A stretch of DNA of 64,000 nucleotides, from assembly GCA_947561585.1 (NCBI GenBank), contig CANNZV010001030.1:184350-248349 (forward strand). The letters run 5' to 3'. The number at the start of each line of letters is the position of its first letter. Within the stretch, counting starts at the first letter, position 1. This DNA comes from Caprella mutica. Taxonomy: Eukaryota > Arthropoda > Malacostraca > Amphipoda > Caprellidae. A model generated the notes under the pieces. It ran no database searches, was not told the DNA's origin, and saw only the letters and a program-made list of their open reading frames with translations. A program made the translations under genes and the position numbers. Of the stretch, positions 12,776 to 24,639 are shown piece after piece.

Positions 12776-13640
12776 CAGTGCAACTCCTTTATAATGAACT
12801 CCTGTATACTGTATAGTGAACTACATACTAATTAATAGAATAGTGAGTAATAAACTAACCTGGGCAGTGAACTGGTTTAGTTTAGTCTTTCATAAAATGG
12901 CTGTCAGTTTTCTATGCATCTCTCTACAGGGTGGCGCAAAAAAAAGGAAACCCATTTCCAAACTAGTTTATTTTACAAACTATCAATGCTAGAATTTTTC
13001 TAAAAACACAGTTTTATTTGTTTACTTTTTCTGCATCTATCTTGATAATCTAACAATGGCTTGCGCGAGGACGAAATATACGAAAAAAAATCAACATAAG
13101 AGGTATAATTCATTTCATATGGATATAAAAACAGTAAATTCTACTATTTGTTGTAACAAATAAGAGAAAAAAAGTTATTACCATTTGAAAGTTGGTTTTT
13201 GAAGATGAAATATCTTTATCTTGATATCTTTATAAAATCATTTCGACGTTAATTTTTATCTCCTATCCTATTCGAAACCCTCAAAATATAGCTAAAATTT
13301 CTAGATTTGATAGTTTGTAAAATAAACTAGTTTGAAAATGGGTTTCCTTTTTTTTGCGCCACGCTGTAGAGTAAACTAGCCGTTGTTCATTATAAAGGAG
13401 TTCTACTAGTACACCTCCTCTATAATGACGTATTGTATGGTGAAACATCCTGATTTTTGTAGTCCTGGTAATGGTATATACTCTCTACAAGGAATATATT
13501 TTAAAAAATTGTACAACTTGACATAATTAATGGCCTGTTTTCTATGAATTACTTAAATCTTCTATAAAGAAGTAAACTCTTTATAGTGAAATAATCTCTA
13601 GAGTAAACTAGTTGAAACCCACTAAAGAGGAGTTCTACTG
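12776..13640. mobile_element. pogo/Tigger-like MITE, interrupted by another MITE
   Basis: The left end reads CAGTGCAACTCCTTTATAA and the right end, reverse complemented, CAGTAGAACTCCTCTTTAG. Both are flanked by TA (12774-12775 and 13641-13642), the TSD of the Tc1/mariner/pogo group. Internal sub-repeats of the TTTATAATGAACTCC type occur near both ends. Without the nested insertion it is about 423 bp and has no coding capacity. A lone end of the same type occurs at about 61900-61993. Confidence 0.8.
12927..13366. mobile_element. 440-bp Tc1/mariner-type MITE, nested
   Basis: The terminal inverted repeats begin CAGGGTGGCGCAAAAAAAAG on the left and CAGCGTGGCGCAAAAAAAAG on the right and match for about 59 bp with two visible mismatches. 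TA dinucleotides flank both ends (12925-12926 and 13367-13368). It lies wholly inside the pogo-like MITE, so it inserted later. No transposase frame. Confidence 0.9.
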
Positions 13641-14420
13641 TATAGTCACAATACAACAATCTAACGGATTCAATAAACTACATTAAGACTTTATATTAAA
13701 ATATTAAATAGATATTTGAAAGTAGTGGGGTTTTTTCCATGTGTGCTTTTGTACCTGTGAGATCTCTTACTTGTTGGCAACTTTCCTTCTATAGGCATTT
13801 TCTGTGTGGCCATTATTTCTATGAACTTTTTTCCAGTGGACATCCTTTCGGTAACCTGTTTGACAGTCCTCCAGATAGTGATTCTGTATATTTTCAAGTT
13901 TATTCAAATAGCGCTATCCAGTTTTAAACAAGTCTTTAATCTAATTTATTTTGTTTAAATCATTTGCAATCAAAATTATAAAAAAATAATCATAAAAAAT
14001 TATATTTGAATTTCACGGATAATAATGTCTAAAGCAACATTTTCTCAACTGCCTTGCGATAGAACCACACATGATGTTAAAATCTACTATAGTCTACAAC
14101 TACATCAATGTAACTTCTAGAAATGTAACACCCTAGTTAAGGCCTACCTGTTTAATCATTAGCAACTTCTTAATTAACTGGTCAACCCTGAGCAACACTC
14201 TCTTTAACACTTCCTTGATACATATAGAAATTAAGGAGCAGCAGAAAACCATTACAGGGGAGTCATTGTGCGAGACATTATTAATTAAATCATTCATAAT
14301 TTTATCCACTAAAAATATCATCCAAAACTGGATCAATACTCAGGCAACCCACACAAACTCATGGGTAAGAGTTTTTGAAAAATATTATCCTAATTCATTA
14401 TTTCATACTATTAACTAGTG

Positions 14421-14570
14421 ACACTACTATTTCCATTGGCGATGGTCGGAGCCATGGTCGTAGAGCAGAGAAGCTTATCTTTTATTTTTCAATGTTCATT
14501 GTCTTAATAAAGATAATTGTTTTTTTTTTAATTATTTGAAGAAGGTTTGCTTCTTCTTTAAAAAAAAAAA
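14421..14570 (+). mobile_element. 5'-truncated LINE 3' end with 10-bp TSD
   Basis: The insert is flanked by identical TTAACTAGTG repeats (14411-14420 and 14571-14580) and ends in an A-run, the signature of target-primed retroposition. It contains a segment (GTCGTAGAGCAGAGAAG, about 14457-14473) and a CATTGTCTTAATAAAG-type tail that match the 3' part of the minus-strand LINE fragment at 36007-36595. It is therefore a second, shorter copy of that family. Confidence 0.8.
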
Positions 14571-14980
14571 TTAACTAGTGTAGCAAAGAAAATAAACCTT
14601 CTACAAACTTGCATCCCTAATTATGAAAATTATTATAAATATCATTCTTCAGTGTTAGCTTGGTTACAAAATGTCAGAAAAACTACTTGCCATTTTATCC
14701 TGAAACATATAAATGCAGTGGCTTAATTATTATGTTATAATATACGATATTATCTTATAAGATTAACTTCTATAAGCTTATCATTTAAATCTATTCTATA
14801 TTGTCTGGTATAGGGAAATTTATTATTATTATAGTTCTACAAAGAAATTTTACTAAGATGCGAGAATTTGATGATTTATTTAAATTTATGAAAATGTGAA
14901 AAAAAATTTATGCCTCAGAAATTAATGTTTAAGGAACTCAAATGCATTTTCTTATGAATCCGATATTCCAGAGAGCTACA

Positions 14981-15720
14981 CTGCGTCCATCGCTTTATTG
15001 CAGATCACTATTTTGTAAATAATTTTAATAATATTGATCGTACAGTAGTGAAACTTTGGTCACTGGAAGATTGCTTCTATGTTAGTATCTTGCTGAAATA
15101 TTTTATGAATCCATGAGAAAATTGGAAAGTTATGAACGTTTATGTATTTTGAAGGCATTTTAACTGTCCATCGCTTTATTGCAGCTCTGTGAAAAGGCCA
15201 AAAATGGGCGATTAACTTCTACCGAGAGAGTAAAAATTGTAGCAGGTCCTGCAGTAGGGATGACTCTTCTATATTTAGCTAATGAATTTGGGAGGGATAA
15301 GAGAAACAGAGTACATTTCGAGGGGAAAATGCTTCACCTCGTACCCTCATCTCTCCTTGGGTTGGTGTCGGAATCTTCCACAAAAGAAACTATGTTTCTC
15401 TTATCCCTCCCAAATTCATTAGCTAAATATAGAAGAGTCCTCCCTTCTGCAGGACCTGTTACAATTTTTACCCTCTCGGTAGAAGTTAATCGCCCATTTT
15501 TGGCCTTTTCACAGAGCTGCAATAAAGCGATGGACAGTTAAAATACATTCGAAATACATAAACGTTCATAACTTTCCAATTTTTTCATGGATTCAAAAAA
15601 TATTTCAGCAAGATACTAACATAGAAGCAATCTTCCAGTGACCACAGTTTCACTACTGTACGATCAATATTATTAAAATTATTCACAAAATAGTGAACTG
15701 CAATAAAGCGATGGACGCAG
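14981..15720. mobile_element. 740-bp foldback element with about 332-bp arms
   Basis: The outer ends are exact: CTGCGTCCATCGCTTTATTG at 14981 and its reverse complement ending at 15720. The arms (14981-15312 and 15389-15720) pair almost perfectly with only a few percent mismatch. A unique spacer of about 76 bp lies between. The motif CCATCGCTTTATTGCAG occurs twice in each arm, at the tip and about 185 bp in. Each arm also encodes the same peptide, containing RLTSTERVKIV and LYLANEFGRD, which could be the N-terminal helix-turn-helix region of a lost transposase. No TSD could be fixed. Confidence 0.9.
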
Positions 15721-16247
15721 TTTACAGTGCCAACCTCCAACGGAGCTGGTGCTAAGTTGCAGAAAAGTAAATACACAGAGAAAGTCAGGACTATCAGGTA
15801 GATGAGACTCTAACTCCCAAACCAGTCCTCAACTAGATACAAGAGATCCCTTTCGCTGGATCTTTTGACTTGAAATTATGAAATACAACAATAGCTAATG
15901 GCTTGCAGGTTGGTCGCACTCATAGAACCACAATGGCTCTTTACTTTTCCTAAAAGTCAAGATACACTGGAAATGTCGTTTCAATTTGAGACACCTAAAG
16001 GTGCTTCTAGACTACCCAATAAGCTTTGTCAAGAGTTTGAAAGTGTTTTCCGTGTCTCAGTAATGAGTCTATGAAATTACCCCCATAAATCTAGCGAAGG
16101 ATAATTTGTGACACTGAAGTGCTTCACACTGAAACACTTTAAAACTCCTGAATCAATATTAACGTTGATGTGCTTTAGTATCTTGCTTTTGAGCCGAAGT
16201 TTATAGGGTAAACTTGAAACACATTTATAAAAGAAATGGCCAGAAAT

Positions 16248-16471
16248 TTCGGTCTGGAAAATCCGGTCATAGAATTATAAATGGCTTATCAACATAAATA
16301 GCCGTTATGTAGTTTGTTTTATCCGCTAGTTTGTTGACTGCACACTTCTTTATTGTTTAATGAACTGGAGGGAGTTCAGGGACGGTACGCCCCCCGATAC
16401 ATCTAAATCATAAGTTTTATTTATACCTCAGACCAAAATTTCCGAAACCGAAAATTCCAGACCGAATTTGA
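16248..16471. mobile_element. short MITE carrying a shared core block
   Basis: The left end AAATTTCGGTCTGGAAAAT is mirrored by the right end GAAAATTCCAGACCGAATT. The middle (about 16312-16400) holds the block TTATGTAGTTTGTT...CCGCTAGTTTGTTG...GCACACTTC, which recurs at 25.5, 28.8, 48.8 and 52.8 kb inside or beside elements with other ends. Confidence 0.6.
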
Positions 16472-16479
16472 CGCTCAAA

Positions 16480-19400
16480 GCTCACCATAAAAAAATATCC
16501 AAATTACTATTGTTATATATCATTTTACAACGGTTATATTATCCGCTATTTTACACTACACATTTTAGTATTCATAATTTCAACTTTTTCTATCATCGTT
16601 CTTTAATAAAATCATTATAATACGAGACGGACTTTTCCTGAAACCATAAAAGGGTGGTCGTCTCAGACTTTTTTCTGACTTTGCGTATTCAGTAAAATAA
16701 TTAGTGAAAATAAACACTTGTGTTTCACTGTCATTTTTGTCTATTCATTATTTACGTAAAGGAAAATTTGTGAGTTCAACTTCGAGAAGATATTGTCACC
16801 ACTGACAATATTTCCTTCAGTTAGTTAACTCACTGTGAATTTAAAAGGCAACCTTCACACCAACCCTTTGGTCTGACTAAAGAAATACACAGGAAAGTGC
16901 TACACATTAATTTAAAGGCAAGGTATATGATGTATAATAATAACAACTTCTAACCTTCAATTTAGACAAATATAAATATTAATTCAAGGAAAAGTAAAAA
17001 TAAATCTTGCACATGACTGTCTAACAGTGTGACATCTCTAAATTGTTCTACTCAAAAAAACACATGTCGAAATATATCTTGAAAATGTAAAGTATCTATC
17101 TTTTATTCTCCATATATTGCTATCGTAAGTTAGTTAAATAGCTGTTATCTTTTGTTTTCATTAGTTATCTTTGAAGTGATGGTGAATAGCTTTGTCAACT
17201 TCATACATACTTTATTTACGGTGACCCTGTATCACATCTATTTCAGGCCAATGATGCCAATGCTGTTACCTAGCCAGCAACAGCAGTAATTTGACTTCAT
17301 TTTCTCAATTATTGCTAATATATCAAAGAAAACAGTTTATGTGTGTCATTTAGGTTTAGTCTAATTAACTTATTTATTATAAGGAAAAGTGAACATTATA
17401 ACAACTGATAGCAGTCTTATCAAGATAAGACCCTAACTCTTAATAATGAGATCAATATCGTACATCTGCGCAGAGTATAGGTGACATAAATACTCATTCT
17501 TATCATTGGATTATTGTTGCCAATGGAAATACCAAATTAATTTGCTACCATTGTATTGGGATGTAGAGACTAAAATAATATTGTAATAATAGAGCAAAAA
17601 TCAATGGGAATAATTTTCTCAAAATATTCCATTTTTCTAGCTTGTTAATTAAACTTTGATTGTTATTGTAAATATTATAATATTTTCGAGTTAATAATAT
17701 ACTATTTATAGTATACAAAGAAATAAATATATCAGAACAATACCTTTCAATGATGGTACGTAAATTGATTATCTGATAATACCTGTGAGGACTGAAAGAT
17801 AGGGTGACATATATAATTATATATCTCTTGAGTACATTTATAATGTACACAATAACACATAGCTCTATAATATAAGACATATTGCACTAAAAATTATAAT
17901 AGATGTTTATCATAAATAAATAAATGTTATATAAAGCAGTTTTTTTCAGAAATACGAATGAAAAAAATAGCGTTCAAAATATCGACAGAAAATATTGTAA
18001 GCCTATAATTGAACAACTTTACTTAATTAGATATTACTTAGTTTTAATAAAGCTATACATTGATGATGTGAATGCAATATCCGCGGAATTTGATGAAAAT
18101 TAATTTTCATTTCATTTACAAGTGAAAGTTTGTTCGAAGCTTTCACTTCCTGTAATATATAGGTTTATTTATTTTACTTTGTTTTTAAGAATAAAATGTG
18201 ATATTCTTTATGCGCGCAGCTTTTTGAATTATTATTATTATATTTTAACGTATACAGAAATCATGCCATTTCTAAAGAACAATATTTTAAGGTTTGTTAT
18301 ATAATTGGCAAATATTGTGAGTGTTGCTAGGTGCCTTATATTAGCTAGCAGATCTGCTCGCTTTTAACTGTTTGATAAGTCAGTGTAGCTTATAATAGCT
18401 CCTAATTTGGACACTTCTACCAAGGCGCATCTCATTCATTCCGTAATTAAGGCAAGTTCAGTTTTTTATTAATGCAGTACTGCAATGTGAAAATAAAGTA
18501 CTCCAGACTTAGTGTGAATTACATCTGTTCGAATTACTAACTTATGGGAAAACCTGAATGCATTCCTGCACGAACTCATCAATTAAGAAGGCCTCATGTA
18601 GGTTATTGGTGCAAGGATTTCTAATTTGTTTCTATAGCCTACAACATCTACATGGTGCAGTCAAAAAGCAAAATAAGAACTAGGGAATTTGAAGAAGGCA
18701 TATATGAACACCAGGCTCACCTTACTTGCTCAATAGGTTATAGATGAGTAACAGTGAATACAATTTTTTACGGGAAATGTGATAAAATGTAGAAAAATGC
18801 ATGAAAACGTGTTTGTAAATGAAATTTACGATATGACTTACTAAAATTATTTTAAAAAGTATTTAACCCCTAAATAATCAAGCTATTTTATAGGGGAAAT
18901 TTTTGTTTTACTATTTATTTTCAGATTAATTTTTTTATGATAAAAAATTAATCTGAAAATTTAATCAGAAAAATTTATCTGAAAAATTAATCTGAAATAC
19001 ATTAACTGATAATAACTGTTTGTTACCAATATATTGTATCACTATTCTTTCTAAGTGATGCGACTATATTTCACTCATTGTTTCTCAAATAGTAACCACA
19101 AAGAAAACATCTACATCGGTTAGATACATTTTACATCAGCGATGCAGCACTATCCTGAATATAATAGCATTATCAAAACGAAAGAATTTTAGTATTGATA
19201 TAGACAGCAAATATGATCTCAAATATATATCTATATTGAAGATTTATTTCCAGAAGAAATTTAAAATATAGAACTATATTTATTACCAGTTTTTACTTTA
19301 TTACATATTTATAGTGTAATGCACATTTGGGGGCATCAATTGTTTTAATGTTACCCATTGTTGTATGCATATTAAATGGGAATAAAGGAAGTGGTGTGTC

Positions 19401-20490
19401 TGGAACTCAACTCTGAGCCTCGTGTCTTATAGTTTGCAACGCTAACCTTTCGGCGATCCTGAATGCACATTAACTTAATTCAGGTTTGATGTTATAAGAG
19501 AATCTGAGACACTCTAATATTTTAAAGAGAAAATGCAATGAAACTGACATCAGGTTTCGATATATCTCGATAAATTACGGATTTTATCTCACACGATTCG
19601 AATCATTATGAATACATTTTGAATGGAATTCGGTACTATAATAGATATCTAATTGATGGTGTTGTTTCGATACATTGGGGAAGATATCGGAATCGTTCAT
19701 AAACGATACGAAATTTTAGGAAACTATTTTAAAATGGAATTCATAAATATAATAGATATCTAGTTACTGGTAATGTTTCGATATGCATTAAACTATATCT
19801 GAACGACTAGAGTGAAGATTTTTTTGATACAGAGGTAGAAATAAATTAGATTTCTAAACAGTCAAATAATTTAGATACATTCAGTTTGAACTCTAATTTA
19901 TGTGTACATCACATCTATTACCAGTATGCGCTACCAGTGCTATGAATTCGACCAAACCCGATATTCAAATGATTTGAATTGGTTTGCTGGGTAGATGGCA
20001 GCAAAAAAGTTTTGAAACAGAAATTGGCGAGAGTAGTATATCTTATTATAAGGTTATATTTGTAGTATAATATCATTGGTATGACAGGTTCATTTCTATT
20101 GTCTCAATAATGACTCACTGGTCACTGTTTAATCAGTTTAATCCTAGCGCTATTCATCAAAACTGCAATGAATATTTAGTAGGGAAAAATTCTTATGGAA
20201 ATATATTTTAAAATGCAATATAAGGTTTCTTAATTCAATAACTATCTCACTTACTGCAGCGTACAGATTTAGAATGTATGATTTAAAAAATTATTTTCTC
20301 TAGGAAAGATAGCAAGCGGTTGGATCGTGTTTGAAGTTATTAAACAGGTTGCATTCACGACAATAGGATGTTGATGGCGCTCTAATCGTATAGTCAAGGC
20401 AAAGATATGCTGCAACTAGAACGGGCACTCGGTAGAGCGCATTACTTAGCCGCAGTGTATAAATGACCATTACCTTAACATTTGATCCGT
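16480..20490. other. AT-rich non-coding DNA with a hairpin and a short tandem duplication
   Basis: No supported gene. A near-perfect hairpin lies at about 18920-18964 (CAGATTAATTTTTT against AAAAAATTAATCTG), followed by further AATCTGAAAA repeats to 19000. A duplicated segment of about 113-bp period lies at 19612-19800, with both copies containing ATAATAGATATCTA and GTTTCGATA. Open frames here are short and motif-free. Confidence 0.5.
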
Positions 20491-20879
20491 TCACTCCCGG
20501 TAGGACTATTTACCGAATGGTATACCGAATGACAAGGTATGGTACCGAAAGAAGGCTTATTTTAACCGAATGAGGAATACCGATGAACACAGTGAAAATA
20601 TCGTTAATTATTTTAAAAGATGAGCTATTCCTAACCTGATGGCGCTTCGTCAAAATAAAATAAAATAATTCCTTAATAAGCATTGCTTAGATGAACAAAG
20701 TAAGTATCATTACATAATCAAATATTATACTGGTTCCGTTAAAATACATATTACCAATTGTTTGAGTTTACCTCCTCCCCTTTAAACAGTAATCTTAACA
20801 GCTCCATTCGGTTAAAATATAAGCCTCAATTCAGTGCCATTCAGTATGAGAAGCGATAATAACATCAAATATACCTGAT

Positions 20880-21005
20880 ATTCAGTATTTTTTTCACAGA
20901 GAGTTACAGTAACACAAAGAGTTATAGTGATACAGAGAGTTACAATGAAACAGAAAGTTAGAGTGACACTGTGACACAGAGAGTAACTGTAACACACTGA
21001 ATAAT
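20880..21005. repeat. AGAGTTACAGTGACAC simple repeat
   Basis: A degenerate tandem repeat of about 17-18 bp (ACAGAGAGTTACAGTGAYAC) lies in the centre of the ACCGAATGG cluster. Confidence 0.6.
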
Positions 21006-21540
21006 ACAAGAGAATACAGTTATTGAATATCATTATATTTAAGGTTAATATTCCTTTTCAAACCTCCATTCGGTGCCATTCGGTAAATAGTCCTAGGACT
21101 ATTTACCGAATGGAGGCTTATAATAGCTCATCCTTTAAAATAATTAATGAAATTTTCACTCTGTTCATCGGTATTCCTCATTCGGTTAAAATAAGCCTCC
21201 ATACGGTGCCATTTGGTAGCATTCGGTAAATAGTCCTAGGACTATTTACCGAATGGCACTGAATTGAGGCTTATATTTTAACCGAATGGAGCTGTTAAGA
21301 TTACTATTTAAAGGGGAGGAGGTAAACTCAAACAATTGGTAATATGTATTTTAACGGAACCAGTATAATATTTGATTATGTAATGATACATACTTTGTTC
21401 ATCTAAATATTTCTTAATAAAGAATTATTTTATTTTATTTTGACAAAGCGCCATCAGCTCAGGAATAGCTCATCTTTTCAAATAATTAACGATATTTTCA
21501 CTGTGTTCATCGGTATTCCTCATTCGGTTAAAATAAGCCT

Positions 21541-21704
21541 CCTTTTGGTACCATACGGTGCCATTCGGTACCATTTGGTGCCATTCGGTACCATTTGGTG
21601 CCATTCTGTTCCATTCGGTACCATTTGGTGCCATTCGGTACCATTTGGTGCCATTCGGTACCATTTGGTGCCATTCTGTTCCATTCGGTAAATAGTCCTA
21701 CCCG
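21541..21704. repeat. 10/20-bp minisatellite CCATTCGGTACCATTTGGTG
   Basis: The motif CCATTYGGTR repeats every 10 bp, alternating TACC and TGCC forms, to give about 15 copies at the end of the right MITE arm. It looks like an expansion of the terminal ACCGAATGG motif. Both strands stay open through it (for example 21440-21691 +), but I regard those frames as repeat by-products. Confidence 0.8.
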
Positions 21705-21708
21705 TTCG

Positions 21709-22106
21709 CTCCCAAAATCGAAAAAAAAACTGATTCTTGGATATTGACCAATCGTCCCATCAAATTTCAGGCAATGTGGTTGAAAGCTTTTTGAGTTATA
21801 AATGACCTATGACCGGATCGCTCCCAAAATGTTATCAGATGGGTCCTGCACATACATTTACTAATCCTCCCACCAAATTTCCGACAATTTAGTTGAATTC
21901 TTTTTTTGAGTTATTGACTTTGATCTTTGACCGGACCTCTCCCAAAATTTTGCCAGATGGTATCTGGACAAGTGGACATTGACCAATCGTTCCCTAAGTT
22001 TTACGCAATTTGGTTGAATACTTTTTGAGTTTTGCGAATAACAAAAATAAATAAATAAATAAATGCCGTTTGAAACATTACTTACTGCATCTGCGAAGGT
22101 AATAAG
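21709..22106 (-). mobile_element. partial copy of the ACCTTCGCA element with about 3 internal monomers
   Basis: Read on the minus strand it starts ATTACCTTCGCAGATGCAGT, has ATTTATTTATTTATTTATTT, and then about three monomers of 100-130 bp. Each monomer contains TGGTTGAATACTTTTTGAGT-like and GGGAGCGATCCGGTC-like segments. The same order appears in the fuller copy at 44885-45451. It is cut off at 21709 where the ACCGAATGG cluster abuts. Confidence 0.75.
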
Positions 22107-22424
22107 ATACACTACTCAGGAAAATTCTGTTGCAAAAGTGTTTGCACTGCAATATAGTTTCGAAAGCGGGAAATAGAATCAAAATGTAGTAAGGACAATA
22201 GAGGTAAGTATGTTGTGTGCGTGACGTCTAACAGTAACACTCTATACCTAATCATAATTAAGACAATTGAAGAACGTAATACTATAAAAAAAAGTTCATT
22301 TATTCCCATTACATAAAACAGTGATGGATCCATTCATGTTATTCACACTGCTTAACCTTAATTTTCTATTCATGTGTGTTGCATTGTTGACGTCACGGTC
22401 ACAAATCACTCGATTTGTTACAAC

Positions 22425-22535
22425 AGCTCACAAAGCTTTACTCATGAATTAAATAGTTAGAAGGATAATCGCACTTGAAAATGGCGTGAAAGTGTGACGT
22501 CACGCGCGCGACTCATGACGTCACCTGGTATACAG
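22425..22535. repeat. dispersed repeat with TGACGTCA motifs
   Basis: The segment CATGAATTAAATAGTTAGAA and the following GGATAATCGCACT occur here and, inverted, at about 44600-44650 beside the THAP remnant. Both are followed by TGACGTCAC. They may be subterminal parts of one transposon family that encodes the THAP protein. That link is inference. Confidence 0.55.
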
Positions 22536-23092
22536 ATACTCGCATCGGAAATATTTGGTTATAGATCTTCATGAATTAACTTTTGATTGCTTGGTCAAAT
22601 ATATAATTAAATACATCGTAAATGTTAACATATAATTATATATATATACCTAATACTGAAATCATTTATTAAATTTAGCTCAGATCATGAATTAAATGGT
22701 TAAACTAGTTAACTCATGGCTCAGATGATATTCAATAATAATTGGATTTGTGTCGACTACGATCGATTGTGTATTCCTTCAACAATGATTGAAATTGCAG
22801 AAATATAGAGAGTAAATTCTAATATAAAAATATAGTCATCAACTTATATGAACTAGCTATTTATCACGATAAAATCGATAGGGTGAGATATATATAATTA
22901 ATATTTATCGGCGGATTTCTTCAATTAAGGAATGAATGAAAATCATAGATCACTAACTTTATATTGTGGTTTATAATATACATCCTCAAAAACTGCAAGT
23001 AGCGTTCAAAAAAATGAAAATGGTGAATTTCCATGATACAAATAAAATTTAAAAAAAATAATACATATTCTCATAGTTAAATTAACAAAATA

Positions 23093-23314
23093 TTAATGAA
23101 TTAGTTTGGAGAACTTGTTCAATGTCTTTCTTTTATCTTGAATTATCTTTCTATTTAAACGTTTTATACGAAAGTAAATCCTACAGCTCATATAAAATTG
23201 GACAACCTCTTTGGGAACTTTACATTTAAAGTTTGTGCTGTCTGCATTGCTTGAGGTTTCTGTTGCTTGATATCCTTCACAGGTGGAATCTGTTGGTATA
23301 TCAATAATTAGAAA
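23093..23314 (-). CDS. terminal exon of an unidentified gene
   Basis: On the minus strand a strong acceptor (TTTCTTTCTTAAATTGCAG) precedes an open stretch of 73 codons that ends with TAA at 23093. The C-terminus is basic: FRIKRLNRKI followed by KRKTLNKFSK. Similar basic tails with an FR-I-LN core occur in some transposon-encoded proteins, but I cannot name the family. Exons at 23507-23563 and 24239-24353 lie upstream on the same strand. Reading the open frame requires phase 0 at this acceptor, whereas the 23507 exon ends in phase 1, so a direct join would stop after a few codons. Another exon, alternative splicing or decay may explain this. Confidence 0.5.
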   Translation of the reverse strand, partial: FLIIDIPTDSTCEGYQATETSSNADSTNFKCKVPKEVVQFYMSCRIYFRIKRLNRKIIQDKRKTLNKFSKLIH

Positions 23315-23506
23315 CTGCAATTTAAGAAAGAAACAAAAATAAAAAGCATAGGTAATAAATATTATTTTGATACATAAGTGGGGACAGTAACATTGCCTCT
23401 GATAACACTTGCTGTTGTAGCTACTAGCTAGATATCACTTTTTGGCCAACTTAATATTTTGAATGTCAGAGTAGCTATATAATTTGAAAAGAGTAAAGCT
23501 ACTTAC

Positions 23507-23563
23507 CAAACAGCAGCTGTGCTGTATCCCACGCAGCATTTAGTTTGGGTTGGAACTCTTCAT
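23507..23563 (-). CDS. 57-nt internal exon of the same unidentified gene
   Basis: Flanked on the minus strand by TTTCTTGTTACAG and GTAAGTAG, both strong splice signals. It has one open frame, 18 codons beginning EEFQPKLNAAW. The incoming phase 1 matches the outgoing phase of the exon at 24239-24353, joining through an Asp codon after QPP. Two canonical sites plus phase agreement make it a credible exon. Function unknown. Confidence 0.6.
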
Positions 23564-24238
23564 CTGTAACAAGAAATATCTTTCTAAAATTTTATATACC
23601 TATTTGCTTGTCTACATCGGAGTAAGATAACAATCTGAAGAAATTAATTATATAAATCACAGAAGTCATGTAGAAACGTAGATTGATATGTAAGTGTCAA
23701 ATGTCCAGTAGGTATCAGGAATATCTCATGATATATATTTTTTTTATTGAACATATAGCACCATTTTACAGAAGATACAGGGTCGGGGCCACCCTGATCT
23801 TTTCATTCGCAAGAATGAAATCTATATATTCACCAACTGGATCTCCTGGACTATATGCCCCCCGGAAAAGCCAAGAATATATATTTATAGTCAATAATAA
23901 AAACAAATATAATGGCCCAATAAAAGTTTAAAATTAATCAAAGCCCCAGACCAATGACACTAAAAATCAATTTTTGAAGTAAAAATTAAATAATCCGAAC
24001 GGAGAATAGGAGTCATAACTATGGTCTTTTATTTAGCTAAAAATAAAATCAAGTAAATTAATGCTGTAGCTACTTATGAAGGTAAAAGAAAAATAGGATG
24101 CCTCTTACACAACTTGAAATTATTTAAAGTTCAGACTATGTAACTAATAAGAACAGCAAGCAATTAACATGTAAAAAGCTCAATTTAATATCATATAACA
24201 TAATGAATTAAGGCATTGATGATGTATTAGTTAGCTAC

Positions 24239-24353
24239 CTGGTGGTTGTGAAGCAGTCAACTCTTCCACAGTGAAGTTCCACCACTTTCCTGTTTGATTT
24301 GCACTTGTGTCTATCCTCCCAGGAGAAAGCAGAACCTGGAGAGAGCAGAACCT
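24239..24353 (-). CDS. 115-nt exon of the same unidentified gene
   Basis: The minus-strand acceptor CTCTTTTCTTAG precedes an open frame containing VLLSPGRIDTSANQTG and WWNFTVEELTAS. The donor is CCAG/GTAGCT, weaker than consensus. A 16-bp direct duplication (AGGTTCTGCTYTCTCC, twice) starts the exon and offers a second acceptor. No further upstream exon was found before the MITE cluster at 24.6 kb, so the 5' part of the gene is missing or unrecognised. Confidence 0.5.
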
Positions 24354-24639
24354 CTAAGAAAAGAGATTTAATTAGTTATGATGAATAGGTATATCTGATA
24401 AATAAAGAAATTTGAATCTGATAAATACATATTACAATTTAATAAGAACTACACAAGGCAAGATGGACAAACAGAAGATGGGAAGTAAAAATGAATAAAA
24501 AAAAACTTATATGATAAATGATGCATCTTTGACTAGCCTAGACTAGAATCTAATTTAGTATATAGCTATGTATATAATATAGCTATAGCTACAAACATGA
24601 TGGCAATATCAAACAATGTTAAATATTTTAAATAAACCT

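Larger units (their letters stand above)
20494..21706. mobile_element. cluster of ACCGAATGG-ended inverted MITEs
   Basis: GGACTATTTACCGAATGG and its complement recur at the edges and twice as a back-to-back palindrome (CGGTAAATAGTCCTAGGACT) near 21078-21110 and 21220-21252. Arm 20494-20843 is repeated in inverted orientation at about 21226-21704. A third shorter copy lies between, at 21053-21230. The arms share segments such as CTCCTCCCCTTTAAA and CAACATACTTTGTTCATC-like stretches. Relatives with ACCGAATGG motifs occur at 26.53-26.65, 26.87 and 27.9-28.0 kb. Confidence 0.7.

Noticed and set aside
15179..15541. 120-codon ORF across the foldback centre
   Set aside because: It reads into one arm and out of the other. 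The second half is the antisense of the first, so it is not a gene; only the arm peptide may be a transposase relic.
17545..17880. 111-codon minus-strand ORF rich in Ile/Tyr
   Set aside because: It is AT-rich frame noise with no motif, splice site or coding composition.
21440..21691. Open frames on both strands rich in FGTIWCHSVP / GTEWHQMVPN
   Set aside because: They are translations of the 10-bp CCATTYGGTR array, open on both strands at once, so not genes.
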